This document shows positions 37,233 through 45,058 of a stretch of 64,000 nucleotides of DNA, piece by piece. The DNA comes from Sphingomonas sp. HF-S4 (GTDB taxonomy: Bacteria; Pseudomonadota; Alphaproteobacteria; Sphingomonadales; Sphingomonadaceae): positions 1,550,001 to 1,614,000 of the forward strand of contig NZ_JAWJEJ010000001.1 in assembly GCF_032911445.1 (NCBI RefSeq), given 5' to 3'. Under the pieces are notes generated by a model. It saw nothing but the letters and a program-made list of their open reading frames with translations, was not told where the DNA came from and searched no databases. A program made the translations under genes and the position numbers. Position 1 is the stretch's first letter; each line of letters opens with the position of its first letter.

Positions 37233-37988
37233 TTAGGCTGGGAACTGCTCGAAGACGTTCAGAATTAGCGTTTCGATATGGCTCGCCACCATATTGGGTC
37301 CGATCTTGAGGCTGTTGGGATGACCACACCCGTTCCGCAGTTTCAACGCCTTCGCCAGTTCCTCCTTAACGTTCTTACCGACAACGCCAATCGGCACCAG
37401 ACGGTCGAGAAAATCGGCCTCCTGCATCTTCGCGAGGCCGTCCTCATTGACTGCCGCCTTCCATTTAGCGTTGGTCTTTTGAGCCTCCGCATTGAAAGCG
37501 GCGAGGTGATTGGCGACCACCTCACGATAGAGCACGTCCACCGCAGCAACCCAAGACATGACGATGGCTGACCGATACAGCTTCGCCTCATGGCACTTAA
37601 TGGCCTCCTCGACGAACGCGCGTGTGGTCACATTCTGCACGTTGTCCAAATGCTTGCGGAGGTCTGCCGCAACCTGCATCGCTGCTGGACTAACTGAATC
37701 GACCCCCAGGTTACGGAGGTGATTCTTGCCTGTATCGGTAAGCTCCCATCCTGACGGAACACGGATGCCCAATCCGCCGCTACGACCCAGCACATCGGAA
37801 ATGTTCCACCTTTTTGGAATCTTAAAGCCTGCCTCTTCGGACCGGGTTCGCATATCCGCAAGTTGTACTGGCTGATCGAACGTGGCCAAGATTAGCAGGA
37901 GCTTATCGCGAACTGGTAGATCGCGATGCAGCCAGTCCTTCAGCCCGGACGGTTCAAGCAAGCTGCGCTTCCAACGACTGATATGCAT
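37233..37988 (-). CDS. HEPN-like protein with winged-helix N-terminus
   Basis: This 251-aa protein is from the AT-richer island. Residues about 20-95 look like a winged helix (RDKLLLILATF, then WNISDVLGRSGGLGI and GWELTDTGKNHL). The C-terminal half is helical (EEAIKCHEAKLYRSAIVMSW, AAVDVLYREVV) and ends LRNGCGHPNSLKIG, in which Arg218-x4-His223 fits the RX4-6H motif of HEPN ribonucleases. HEPN proteins often act as RNase toxins or defence effectors. Its start lies inside the end of the upstream 163-aa gene (35-bp overlap), so the two are a coupled pair. Family assignment is by motif only. Confidence 0.72.
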   Translation of the reverse strand: MHISRWKRSLLEPSGLKDWLHRDLPVRDKLLLILATFDQPVQLADMRTRSEEAGFKIPKRWNISDVLGRSGGLGIRVPSGWELTDTGKNHLRNLGVDSVSPAAMQVAADLRKHLDNVQNVTTRAFVEEAIKCHEAKLYRSAIVMSWVAAVDVLYREVVANHLAAFNAEAQKTNAKWKAAVNEDGLAKMQEADFLDRLVPIGVVGKNVKEELAKALKLRNGCGHPNSLKIGPNMVASHIETLILNVFEQFPA

Positions 37989-38445
37989 CCGCAGTCAACG
38001 AATACACCCCGTCGCTAACCTGATTGAACTTCGAACCGACCAGTGCGGCCAAAATTTTGCTCAGGTTCCCAGTCATACTATCCTTGAAGTGCATGTTGGC
38101 TTTCTTCATCATATCAAGCAATTCAGCTCGGTTGAACGTATGCTTATTCTCGTAAATCTGAAGCGCAGCGGCAGCAGCTTCAGCTACCTCTGGACCAGTC
38201 TTGGCTTTCAGCTTGGTTGCGATGCTATTAATGTGCAGCTTCTGGGCCGGCACAGCACCAGCGGGTGGATTGGACGCAGGCGGTACCGCCGGTGAATGAC
38301 TTTCCGGAACCTCCGCAAGAATCGGCACCTTGAAGAGCGTTTCGATGTGCGTGAACAGGTCCTTGATGTCGGAGACACCAAGTTCAGTCTCTCCCTCGTA
38401 CTCAAACTCGACCGGTCCAGCTTTAATACGAACCTTCGCTGTCAT
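37954..38445 (-). CDS. Accessory protein, partner of the HEPN-like gene
   Basis: This is a 163-aa protein from ATG 38445 (GGGGGA upstream). The N-terminus MTAKVRIKAGPVEFEYEGE is a beta-rich module also seen in DNA-segregation-like small proteins. A Pro/Ala linker (about residues 50-70) follows. The C-terminal part (FNRAELLDMMKKANMHFKDS, then NLSKILAALVGSKFNQV and GVYSLTADA) looks like a winged helix. It overlaps the HEPN-like gene by 35 bp and is likely its partner, either an antitoxin or a target-recognition subunit. I do not know the family. GC content is lower than in flanking core genes. Confidence 0.7.
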   Translation of the reverse strand: MTAKVRIKAGPVEFEYEGETELGVSDIKDLFTHIETLFKVPILAEVPESHSPAVPPASNPPAGAVPAQKLHINSIATKLKAKTGPEVAEAAAAALQIYENKHTFNRAELLDMMKKANMHFKDSMTGNLSKILAALVGSKFNQVSDGVYSLTADAYQSLEAQLA

Positions 38446-38741
38446 GATGCATCCCCCTGTATGCCGCTGCCCCAGCGGTCGGAGGGAAGATGGGTTCGTA
38501 AGCTGTAAAGTCAAGAATGGGGCGTAAATGTTCCTTCTTCGCGCACATTGGGCGTATTGAGACACGCGCGTCTAAATGAAGCACGCTTTTGGAAGTGCTT
38601 AGCTAGGTCTTGTCAAACGAGCGGCTTGGCGTCCAGCGCTTGAACTTTGATAAGCGGCCCGGCGCCGTCCCGCAATCATGCAAAGCGAGCAGCCTACACA
38701 GCGGAGTGGCCCGGTTCCAAGATTGGTCTGGCGTCGCGAAA
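38446..38741. other. Intergenic region in the accessory island
   Basis: These 296 bp lie between the DUF6615-like gene and the small partner gene, both on the reverse strand. No convincing coding frame, tRNA or terminator is visible. The promoter of the two-gene pair probably lies here, but I see no clear sigma-factor motif. Confidence 0.45.
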
Positions 38742-39701
38742 CTAAGTTTCGGAAGGATTGTCTTCGGCGATGAGGATCACTCGCGGGCGCTTGACGCGCG
38801 CTGGCACAATCCGTTCGTCGCGACGCTCGATCGCGGTCCGGATGATTGCCGGAAGCTGCCGCGCGCGCAGATCGCGCGGCACCGCATCGGACCGCCGGCG
38901 CCGGCCCCCATCCGGCCCCGCCAGACTTTGAACTTGGGGCGGCGCAAGTATGCGCAGCGTCTGGCCAAAGCCCGCCAGCGCGCTTCGCATCTCGATGGCC
39001 TCCTCGACTGCGCTGCGGACTTCGGTCGGCAACGGGATTGCCGGGGCGCCGACCGGTCGCGGTGGACAAAGGATCGTCGACAGTGGAAAGAAGAGCGGCT
39101 GCAGCGAGCCTATCCGCTTGTAGGGCAGGCGCTTGGGCTTGATCTTGACCATTGCCTTGACACGCTCCCGGATTTCCCAGCCGCTCGCCAGCTCGATGCC
39201 TGTTACCGTGTCACCCGAGGCAGCGCAGACATGCGCCGGGTTGTAGAAGGCGTAGAGGGGAATAGTTGGAAGGGACTCCCGGCCTACACCGCTCACTAGC
39301 AGTCGCGATTGGATCCCGCTGTTATGCGGATGCGAGAGTTCGACATAGGACCCGGTCGTCCAGTCATTTGCATGAGGCGTGAGCCGCTTTGCCTGAACGC
39401 GGAACTGGACGGCGTCCTCACTCGCGGGGGCGACTATGACCAAGTCGAAATCGCCGCCGGTCTTCGCCTCGGACGGTGTCTGCACCACGACGTCATTGCC
39501 GGGCAGCGACAGCAGCGAGGCGATGAGGATGTCGGTGATACTGTCCTCGCGAAAGCGCCGCTTAAGATGTTTCTCGACATCGAGAAACTCGGCGATCATC
39601 GCCGGCAGGCGCGAGGCTAGATCGCACGGCGATGTGAAGACTGGTGCGATCGGCAATCCATCCCCCTTTTCGCAGACGCTGGCGGCTCGCGCAGCGGACA
39701 C
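38742..39701 (-). CDS. DUF6615-like protein with PD-(D/E)XK-type fold
   Basis: This 319-aa protein is from the island. CDLASRLPAMIAEF, then FREDSITDILIASLLSLPG, SEAKTGGDFDLVI and FRVQAKRLTP give an E..D..GGDFD..QAKR pattern. The pattern resembles DUF6615 and PD-(D/E)XK-like nuclease folds (Asp and QxK motifs). YAFYNPA follows, as in that family. The start is uncertain: GTG 39701 is used because the conserved segment begins near residue 26, while ATG 39599 would cut into it. The C-terminus is Arg-rich. It probably belongs to the accessory cargo with the HEPN-like pair. Confidence 0.62.
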   Translation of the reverse strand: MSAARAASVCEKGDGLPIAPVFTSPCDLASRLPAMIAEFLDVEKHLKRRFREDSITDILIASLLSLPGNDVVVQTPSEAKTGGDFDLVIVAPASEDAVQFRVQAKRLTPHANDWTTGSYVELSHPHNSGIQSRLLVSGVGRESLPTIPLYAFYNPAHVCAASGDTVTGIELASGWEIRERVKAMVKIKPKRLPYKRIGSLQPLFFPLSTILCPPRPVGAPAIPLPTEVRSAVEEAIEMRSALAGFGQTLRILAPPQVQSLAGPDGGRRRRSDAVPRDLRARQLPAIIRTAIERRDERIVPARVKRPRVILIAEDNPSET

Positions 39702-40056
39702 TATCTGCCGCCCGGATGCAAACTGGCATTGATTGCGCCGGGATCAGCCTACGCCACGAGCAACCGGCGGCTCGACATACTCGGAGACCTCGTTCTTGGG
39801 GCGGCCCGAATTTCACTCGCAGGTTCAGCGTCTTGACAAAGCGCCTCCACCACTCCGTGCCCGCTGCCTGCGCGGATGCCAGCGAGGCGTCGGGCAACGG
39901 CGGATGTTGGTCAGCTAGAAGTGCAGAAAAGCGCCAAGAGTCTCGGCCCTCTACCATGACAAATGAATTGCGGCTTTGGAGCCAGCGATGGGATCAGCTC
40001 AACGGCCGATATTGGGCGCCAAACCGATATTTCCTACAACGTTGTTATATGCTATT
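39702..40056. other. Gap with no recognisable gene
   Basis: This stretch separates the accessory island from the LexA-box gene. A 131-codon reverse-strand frame runs through part of it but overlaps the DUF6615-like gene in another frame, has no recognisable domain and has poor codon bias. I see no integrase, tRNA or direct repeat that would mark the island's edge. Confidence 0.4.
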
Positions 40057-40071
40057 GTTCCCTATTTGTTC
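40057..40071 (+). promoter_or_regulatory. LexA (SOS) box
   Basis: GTTC-CCTATTT-GTTC is an exact match to the alphaproteobacterial LexA operator GTTC-N7-GTTC. It ends 18 bp before the start codon of the HTH gene at 40090, so LexA bound here should repress that gene until DNA damage. Confidence 0.78.
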
Positions 40072-40089
40072 GCGCACAGGACAAGCAGC

Positions 40090-40692
40090 ATGGAACACCT
40101 CGAAGATCCGGAAGGCCCCGATCCCCTCCTCCTTTTCACCCCCGTCGCGCTCGCGCGGGTGCGGCGGAACGGGTGGTCGCCCGAGCGGCAGATCGCGTTC
40201 ATCGCCATCCTCGCGCGCACCGGGGTGGTGCGCATCGCCGCGGCGTCGGTGGGGATGAGCCCGCGCTCGGCCTATCACCTGCTGGGCCGGATTCCCTTCG
40301 ACCATCCCTTTGCCCAGGCCTGGGACACCGCGATGGACCGCGCGCGCGAGGCTGCGCTCGGTCATGCGCTGCGCAGCCTCACCGAGCCCCAGCAGGTGCC
40401 GGTGATCCACCGCGGCCGGATCATCGGCACGCGCACCTGGTTCGACGAGCGGCTCGCGCTCGCCGTGCTGCGCGTCTCCTCGACGCTCACCGGCCCGCCC
40501 GAATCGCATGCCGAGCGCCGCTGGGGGCGCAAGCGCCTGCGCGACATGGCCGAGATGCGCGCCAACGAGCGCGTCCGCCGCGAGATGGCGCAGGCGCAAC
40601 GCCCGCCGCTTCCGCCGCCCGAGACGCCGCGTCCCAGCCCCCTCCGCCCGCCGCGCGACACCGCAACCGGCCCGCGGATCAGGCTGCTCTAA
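40090..40692 (+). CDS. HTH protein (terminase small-subunit-like), likely SOS-regulated
   Basis: This is a 200-aa basic protein from ATG 40090. The N-terminal part is a helix-turn-helix of the kind seen in phage terminase small subunits: GWSPERQIAFIAILARTG, then AAASVGMSPRSAYHLLGR. A conserved FAQAWDTAMDRAREAALGHA segment follows, then TRTWFDERLALAVLR. The C-terminus is Arg/Pro-rich and probably disordered. Proteins of this type are common as single genes in sphingomonads. The LexA box 18 bp upstream implies induction by DNA damage. A frame-extension upstream of the ATG would run through the LexA box and is rejected. The function is unknown. Confidence 0.8.
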   Translation: MEHLEDPEGPDPLLLFTPVALARVRRNGWSPERQIAFIAILARTGVVRIAAASVGMSPRSAYHLLGRIPFDHPFAQAWDTAMDRAREAALGHALRSLTEPQQVPVIHRGRIIGTRTWFDERLALAVLRVSSTLTGPPESHAERRWGRKRLRDMAEMRANERVRREMAQAQRPPLPPPETPRPSPLRPPRDTATGPRIRLL

Positions 40693-40883
40693 TCGTGCGC
40701 GCGCGCGCAACTTTCGGAATGAAAAAGTGCGCAAAGTGCGAAGTTACGCCGCGCATCTCCTACAGCCGGTCGCGCGACCGGGCGCACTGCAACAAACTGA
40801 CACATGGTTGTAACGCCGCGCCCCTAGCGCAGCCGCTGCCGGCGCAGGGTCCCCTCCTGCCGCGCCGGCTCTCCCCGAACTAC

Positions 40884-40911
40884 GGGGCGGCTCCGGCCGC
40901 CCCGCCTTTTT
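40884..40911 (+). terminator. Rho-independent terminator
   Basis: GGGGCGGC and GCCGCCCC form an 8-bp stem closed by a stable TCCG tetraloop. GCCTTTTT follows on the forward strand. It lies about 190 bp past the HTH gene and just before the convergent VOC gene, so it most likely ends forward transcripts. Confidence 0.75.
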
Positions 40912-40916
40912 GCCCG

Positions 40917-41303
40917 TCATTCGGGCCGCTGGCACACCGCTTCGATATTGTTGCCGTCGGGGTCGCGGACGAACGCGGCATAGTAATTGGAGTGATAGTG
41001 CGCGCGGATGCCCGGCGGGCCGTTGTCGGTGCCGCCCGCCGCCAGCGCCGCCAGGTGGAACGCGTCGACCTGCGCGCGGTCGGCGGCGCCGAAGGCGACA
41101 TGGGTGCCGTGCGAGACCTGCGCGTCGTCGGCGATCCAGAAATACGGGTGGTCGCTGCCATAGCCGATCCGGGTGACGCTGCTCCCGGCCTGTTCGGGCC
41201 TGACGCGCATCACTTCGGCCATGCCGAGCGGCGCCAGCGCGGCGGCGTAGAAGGCCTCGGCGCGGGCAAGGTCGGAGATCGAGAAGCCGACATGGTCGAT
41301 CAT
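40917..41303 (-). CDS. VOC-family (glyoxalase-like) protein
   Basis: This 128-aa protein has the vicinal-oxygen-chelate fold. It starts MIDHVGFSISDLARAEAFYA, with the first metal-site His4, and ends AAFVRDPDGNNIEAV, the typical C-terminal strand with the metal Glu. A GTHVAFGAADRAQVDAF segment supplies the second half of the fold. It could be a glyoxalase, dioxygenase or resistance-type protein; the substrate cannot be inferred. It lies 16 bp downstream of the DUF488 gene on the same strand. Confidence 0.9.
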   Translation of the reverse strand: MIDHVGFSISDLARAEAFYAAALAPLGMAEVMRVRPEQAGSSVTRIGYGSDHPYFWIADDAQVSHGTHVAFGAADRAQVDAFHLAALAAGGTDNGPPGIRAHYHSNYYAAFVRDPDGNNIEAVCQRPE

Positions 41304-41319
41304 ATTGCGTCCTTCCTGG

Positions 41320-41751
41320 TCAGGGATAGAGGTCGATCACGTGCGCGCCTTCGCCCTCGGCGTCGAGCAGCAGCGTGCGGTGGCAATGCTCCGGGTTGCG
41401 TTCGTAGCAGAGCAAGGCGCTCGGCTTCTCCGCCGCGAGCGCGCGCATCTTCGCCGCCTCGGCCTGGGCCTCCGGCAGCCCGAGCTGCGCGTCGTACACG
41501 GCCTCCAGCGTGGCGACATCGCCCTTCTTGGCCGCGTCGCGCCCCGGCTTGGGCGTGCCGAGATTCTTCAAATGGACATAGTCGATGCCTTCGTCGCGCA
41601 GGCTGGCGGCGAGGATGTTCTTGGAGAAGCCCGGCCGCCGGGAGAGCGGCAGCGCGCGCACGTCGATCACCCGCTCGACTCCCGCCTTGTGGAGCGCCGC
41701 GACGAACTCGGCCATCGTCGTCGCCTCATAGCCGATCGTGTAGATTTTCAT
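41320..41751 (-). CDS. DUF488-family protein
   Basis: This 143-aa protein starts [20 protein letters not shown], a hallmark of DUF488, and includes VIDVRALPLSRRPGFSK and ALLCYERNPEHCHRTLLL. The Cys-x6-Cys-His pattern is conserved in the family and suggests a metal or catalytic site. The biochemical role of the family is not established. The ATG lies inside the end of the lysoplasmalogenase gene (26-bp overlap) and the VOC gene follows, so the three are probably one operon. Confidence 0.9.
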   Translation of the reverse strand: MKIYTIGYEATTMAEFVAALHKAGVERVIDVRALPLSRRPGFSKNILAASLRDEGIDYVHLKNLGTPKPGRDAAKKGDVATLEAVYDAQLGLPEAQAEAAKMRALAAEKPSALLCYERNPEHCHRTLLLDAEGEGAHVIDLYP

Positions 41752-42370
41752 GGCTCACACTCCGCACCACGCCCCAGGCGATCAACGCCTGGCCGGCGAA
41801 ATAGGTCGGCCAGATCAACAGCCCCGGCAGCGCCGAGGTCGCCAATGGCCCAAGCTGCCCGAAGATGAGGAGGTCCGAAAAGACGAACAACGCCGCCCCC
41901 ATCGCCACGCCGAGCGGAAACCGGCTGACGGCGGCGGTCCCGAACATCGCCCCCAGTCCGGCGGCGTACAGCGCGATTCCCGGCGCCGCGCCGCGGTCCG
42001 CAGGCAATGCCCAGGAAATCGCGGTCACCGCGAGCGCGATCACTCCCGCCTGCCAGAGCGGCCCGCTCCGGTTGCGCAGGTATAAGCCCGCGGCGACGAG
42101 ATGCCCGGCCAGGAAGGCGACTGCCCCGGTGGTCAGCCCATGCGTCTCGAGCAGCACGTCGCCCAGCGCGTACAGCCCCAGCGCCCCGGCGATCAGCCAC
42201 CCGTCGGCGGTCCGCGCCTGCGCCGCCGCCCACGCCGCGAGCAGCCCGACCCCGGCGCCCTTCCACGCCGCACTCGCGGCCAGCGGCACGGCGATCCAGT
42301 GCGTGGCGGTGAAGCTCGCCCCCGCGATCAGCGCGAGCAGGAGCAGCGGGCGGGCGGTGCGGGCATGCAT
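41726..42370 (-). CDS. Lysoplasmalogenase-like membrane protein (YhhN family)
   Basis: This is a 214-aa integral membrane protein with about eight hydrophobic segments, starting [20 protein letters not shown]. The family includes TMEM86B-type lysoplasmalogenases, which cleave the vinyl ether bond of lysoplasmalogens. Landmarks are [16 protein letters not shown] and [15 protein letters not shown], holding the conserved acidic and His residues, and [11 protein letters not shown]. The start may be ATG 42370 or ATG 42382; neither has a good Shine-Dalgarno. It is divergent from trmFO. Confidence 0.82.
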   Translation of the reverse strand: MHARTARPLLLLALIAGASFTATHWIAVPLAASAAWKGAGVGLLAAWAAAQARTADGWLIAGALGLYALGDVLLETHGLTTGAVAFLAGHLVAAGLYLRNRSGPLWQAGVIALAVTAISWALPADRGAAPGIALYAAGLGAMFGTAAVSRFPLGVAMGAALFVFSDLLIFGQLGPLATSALPGLLIWPTYFAGQALIAWGVVRSVSHENLHDRL

Positions 42371-42435
42371 GCCGCCGAGCATACCGCAGTCGCCGCCTTT
42401 GTCATGCGCCGCGCATGGCGCTATCGGCACCGCCA

Positions 42436-43749
42436 ATGACTCACGACATCCACATCATCGGCGGCGGCCTCGCCGGCTCCGAAGCCGCCTGGCAGCTTGC
42501 TCAGGCCGGCCACAAGGTCAAGCTCTCCGAAATGCGCGGCTCGGGCGAGAAGACTCCCGCCCACCACACCGATCACCTCGCCGAGCTGGTCTGCTCGAAC
42601 AGCTTCCGCAGCGACGATGCCGAACGCAACGCCGTCGGCCTGCTCCATCAGGAAATGCGCGACCTCGGCTCGCTCATCCTCAGCCAGGGCGACATCCACA
42701 AAGTCCCCGCCGGGTCGGCGCTGGCGGTCGATCGCGACGGCTTCTCTGCCGGCGTCACCGCCGCGCTCGAAGCGCATCCCAACATCACCATCGTCCGCGA
42801 GCGCGTCGACCAGCTGCCGTCGGAGGGCCTGACGATCGTTGCCACCGGCCCGCTCACTGCCCCCGGCCTCGCCGAGCGCATCGGCACCGCCACCGGCAAA
42901 GAAGCGCTCGCCTTTTTCGACGCCATCGCACCGATCGTCCATTTCGAGAGCATCGACTTCGAAACCGCCTGGTATCAGTCGCGGTGGAACAAGGGCGAGG
43001 GCAAGGACTATATCAACTGCCCGATGTCGAAGGAGCAGTATCTCGCCTTCCACGCCGGGCTCCTCGCCGGCGAGAAGACCGAGTTTCGCGAGTGGGAAGA
43101 CGTCCCCTATTTCGAAGGCTGCATGCCCATCGAAGTGATGGCCGAGCGCGGCGTCGACACGCTGCGCTATGGCCCGATGAAGGGCGTGGGGCTCGACGAT
43201 CCGCGCACCGGGCGCTGGCCCTATGCCGTGGTCCAGCTCCGCCAGGACAATGCCTCGGGCACGCTGTGGAACCTGGTCGGCTTCCAGACCAAGCTCAAAT
43301 ATGCCGCCCAGGTCGAGCTGTTCCGCACGATCCCCGGGCTCGAGAACGCCGAGTTCGCCCGGCTCGGCGGTCTCCACCGCAACACCTTCATCAAGTCGCC
43401 CGAGCTGCTCGACTCGACCCTGCGATTGAAGGCACGTCCCAACATCCGCTTCGCCGGCCAGATCACCGGGTGCGAAGGCTATATCGAGAGCGCCGCGATC
43501 GGGCTGCTCGCGGGGCGCTTCGCCGCCGCCGAATTGACCGGCACGACGCTGCCCGCCCCGCCGCGCGAAACCGCGCTCGGCGCGCTGCTCGCCCACATCA
43601 CAGGCGAGGCCGAGGTCGAGACCTACCAGCCGATGAACGTCAATTTCGGGCTGTTCCCGCCGATCGAGGGCCGCACCAAGAAGGCCGACCGCAAGCTGAT
43701 GTACACGAGCCGCGCCCGCGAAGCGTTTCGAGGCTGGGCGCCTGCCTAG
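42436..43749 (+). CDS. trmFO: TrmFO, folate/FAD-dependent tRNA uracil-54 C5-methyltransferase
   Basis: TrmFO makes ribothymidine at position 54 in the T loop of tRNA using methylenetetrahydrofolate and FADH2. It is 437 aa from ATG 42436. The FAD loop is [20 protein letters not shown]. Characteristic segments are [43 protein letters not shown] and FGLFPPIEG. An upstream ATG at 42415 would add seven unconserved residues. The stop codon overlaps the convergent EF-hand gene's stop by 3 bp (CTAG). Confidence 0.96.
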   Translation: MTHDIHIIGGGLAGSEAAWQLAQAGHKVKLSEMRGSGEKTPAHHTDHLAELVCSNSFRSDDAERNAVGLLHQEMRDLGSLILSQGDIHKVPAGSALAVDRDGFSAGVTAALEAHPNITIVRERVDQLPSEGLTIVATGPLTAPGLAERIGTATGKEALAFFDAIAPIVHFESIDFETAWYQSRWNKGEGKDYINCPMSKEQYLAFHAGLLAGEKTEFREWEDVPYFEGCMPIEVMAERGVDTLRYGPMKGVGLDDPRTGRWPYAVVQLRQDNASGTLWNLVGFQTKLKYAAQVELFRTIPGLENAEFARLGGLHRNTFIKSPELLDSTLRLKARPNIRFAGQITGCEGYIESAAIGLLAGRFAAAELTGTTLPAPPRETALGALLAHITGEAEVETYQPMNVNFGLFPPIEGRTKKADRKLMYTSRAREAFRGWAPA

Positions 43750-44222
43750 TCCTCGGCCTCTTCCTTCGCAGGAGCGGCAGGGCACACGCATTTGGGCTTG
43801 GCACCCGCCCGCGGCTTGGGCGCGGTGCTGGCGAACTCGGTGCGGCTAAGCGCGCCCGACCGGTCGGCGTCGGCCCCGGCGAACTTGGTGGTGGTCTTCA
43901 GCGCCCATTCCTCGAAATCGAGCCTGCCGTCGCGATTGATATCGAGCTTTGCAAACGCTTTCCGGCGCGACAGCAGATATTCGTCACGCGTCACCGCGTC
44001 GTTGCGGTCCTTGTCGTAGCGATCGAAGCGTTTCTGCTCGCGGGTCTTGGCGCTCGCGGCAGGCGCTTCCGCGGGCAGCGCCTCCTCTGGCGCCAGCGCC
44101 GCCGCGCGTGCTGCCGGCGCAGTCGGGAGGATCGACTCCGACGCGGCCGAGCCGCGAAACAGGAACATTCCCGCGAACGCCAGCAACAACGCCGCGCCCG
44201 CCCCTGCAAAATAGCGCCACAT
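43746..44222 (-). CDS. Membrane-anchored EF-hand protein
   Basis: This is a 158-aa protein from ATG 44222 (GGAGA upstream). A single hydrophobic segment, [19 protein letters not shown], anchors or exports it. An Ala/Pro spacer follows, then three EF-hand loops: [24 protein letters not shown] and [12 protein letters not shown]. The C-terminus is Lys/Pro-rich with CVC. A calcium-binding role in the periplasm is likely. It is convergent with trmFO and downstream of the squalene-synthase-like gene's strand. Confidence 0.85.
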   Translation of the reverse strand: MWRYFAGAGAALLLAFAGMFLFRGSAASESILPTAPAARAAALAPEEALPAEAPAASAKTREQKRFDRYDKDRNDAVTRDEYLLSRRKAFAKLDINRDGRLDFEEWALKTTTKFAGADADRSGALSRTEFASTAPKPRAGAKPKCVCPAAPAKEEAED

Positions 44223-44284
44223 CGAAGGTCTCCCCCGATCGTCGAAGCGCACAGGCTACGCTTCCTGCGGCGGCTGACAAGCCC

Positions 44285-44971
44285 CTAGCGGCCGGTCAAC
44301 CGGTGCCAGAGCAGCCGCCCCACGCGATGCGGCGCGCCAACCGGCGGCTCCCCCTCCGCCCGCAGGTCCAGCCGCGCCAGATGCACCAGCGCACCCAGCG
44401 CCCGGCCGTTGCGGCTCCAGCGTCCGGCGGCTGCTTCATCGAGCAATGGCACCGCCAGCACCTGTGCCGACTCGGCTTCCGCACTCCCGCGCAGGTTGCG
44501 CGACAAATCGGCCAGCGCCCAGCCCTGCCCCGCCGCCAACAGCGGATCCCCCGGAGAAGCGCCCACGGCAGCCCCGGCGGCCACGAATAATTGCCCGCGC
44601 CCCTCGCCGAAGCGCTGCAATGCCGCGCGGTCTAGCACCTCTTCCTCGATCAGCACTTCCCAGCCATGCACGATCGGCACCAGCGCCTCGCCGCGCACGC
44701 CCCTTGTCAGCACCTCGCCTGCAATCGCCGTCAGCACGGGCTCGGCCGGCGCAGCTTCGCGGTCGAGCCTGGCCAGCGCCTCGCGCCACCACGCCAGTCG
44801 CAACTGACCCAGCGCCGGCTCGCGCGTCGTGCGCAGCAGCAGCGCCAGCGCATCGTCGAGCGCCAGCAGCGCCTCGAGCGCACCGCGCGCCTCCATCGGC
44901 GCATAGGACAGCGCCAGCGCACGCTCGGGGTTCGCTACGGGCATGCCCGCTACGGTCATCTCCGTATCCAT
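44285..44971 (-). CDS. Squalene/phytoene synthase-family protein, catalytic Asp motifs degraded
   Basis: This 228-aa helical protein resembles the prenyl-head-to-head synthase family: PERALALSYAPMEARGALEA, LRTTREPALGQLRLAWWREA and QGWALADLSRNLRG. The aspartate-rich motifs that bind Mg-diphosphate (DxxED and DxxRD-type) are not intact: the first is LALDDALA, the second ADLSRNLRG. It is also shorter than typical synthases (about 270-350 aa). It may be a non-catalytic relative like the NDUFAF6-type assembly factors. Its start is ATG 44971. Confidence 0.78.
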   Translation of the reverse strand: MDTEMTVAGMPVANPERALALSYAPMEARGALEALLALDDALALLLRTTREPALGQLRLAWWREALARLDREAAPAEPVLTAIAGEVLTRGVRGEALVPIVHGWEVLIEEEVLDRAALQRFGEGRGQLFVAAGAAVGASPGDPLLAAGQGWALADLSRNLRGSAEAESAQVLAVPLLDEAAAGRWSRNGRALGALVHLARLDLRAEGEPPVGAPHRVGRLLWHRLTGR

Positions 44972-45058
44972 AAGCGCAACGTTAACCAGCGGGATTTAAA
45001 GGGCGTTAGCTGTGCGTGCGGCAGGATGCCGCGTTGATCGGGGACCGGGATCAAGAAA

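Noticed and set aside
39562..39957. 131-codon reverse-strand frame after the island
   Set aside because: Overlaps the start of the DUF6615-like gene in another frame, lacks domain similarity and has poor codon bias.
37088..40056. Prophage or integrative element
   Set aside because: Composition is shifted, but no integrase, transposase, attachment-site repeat or phage structural gene is visible; described only as an accessory island.
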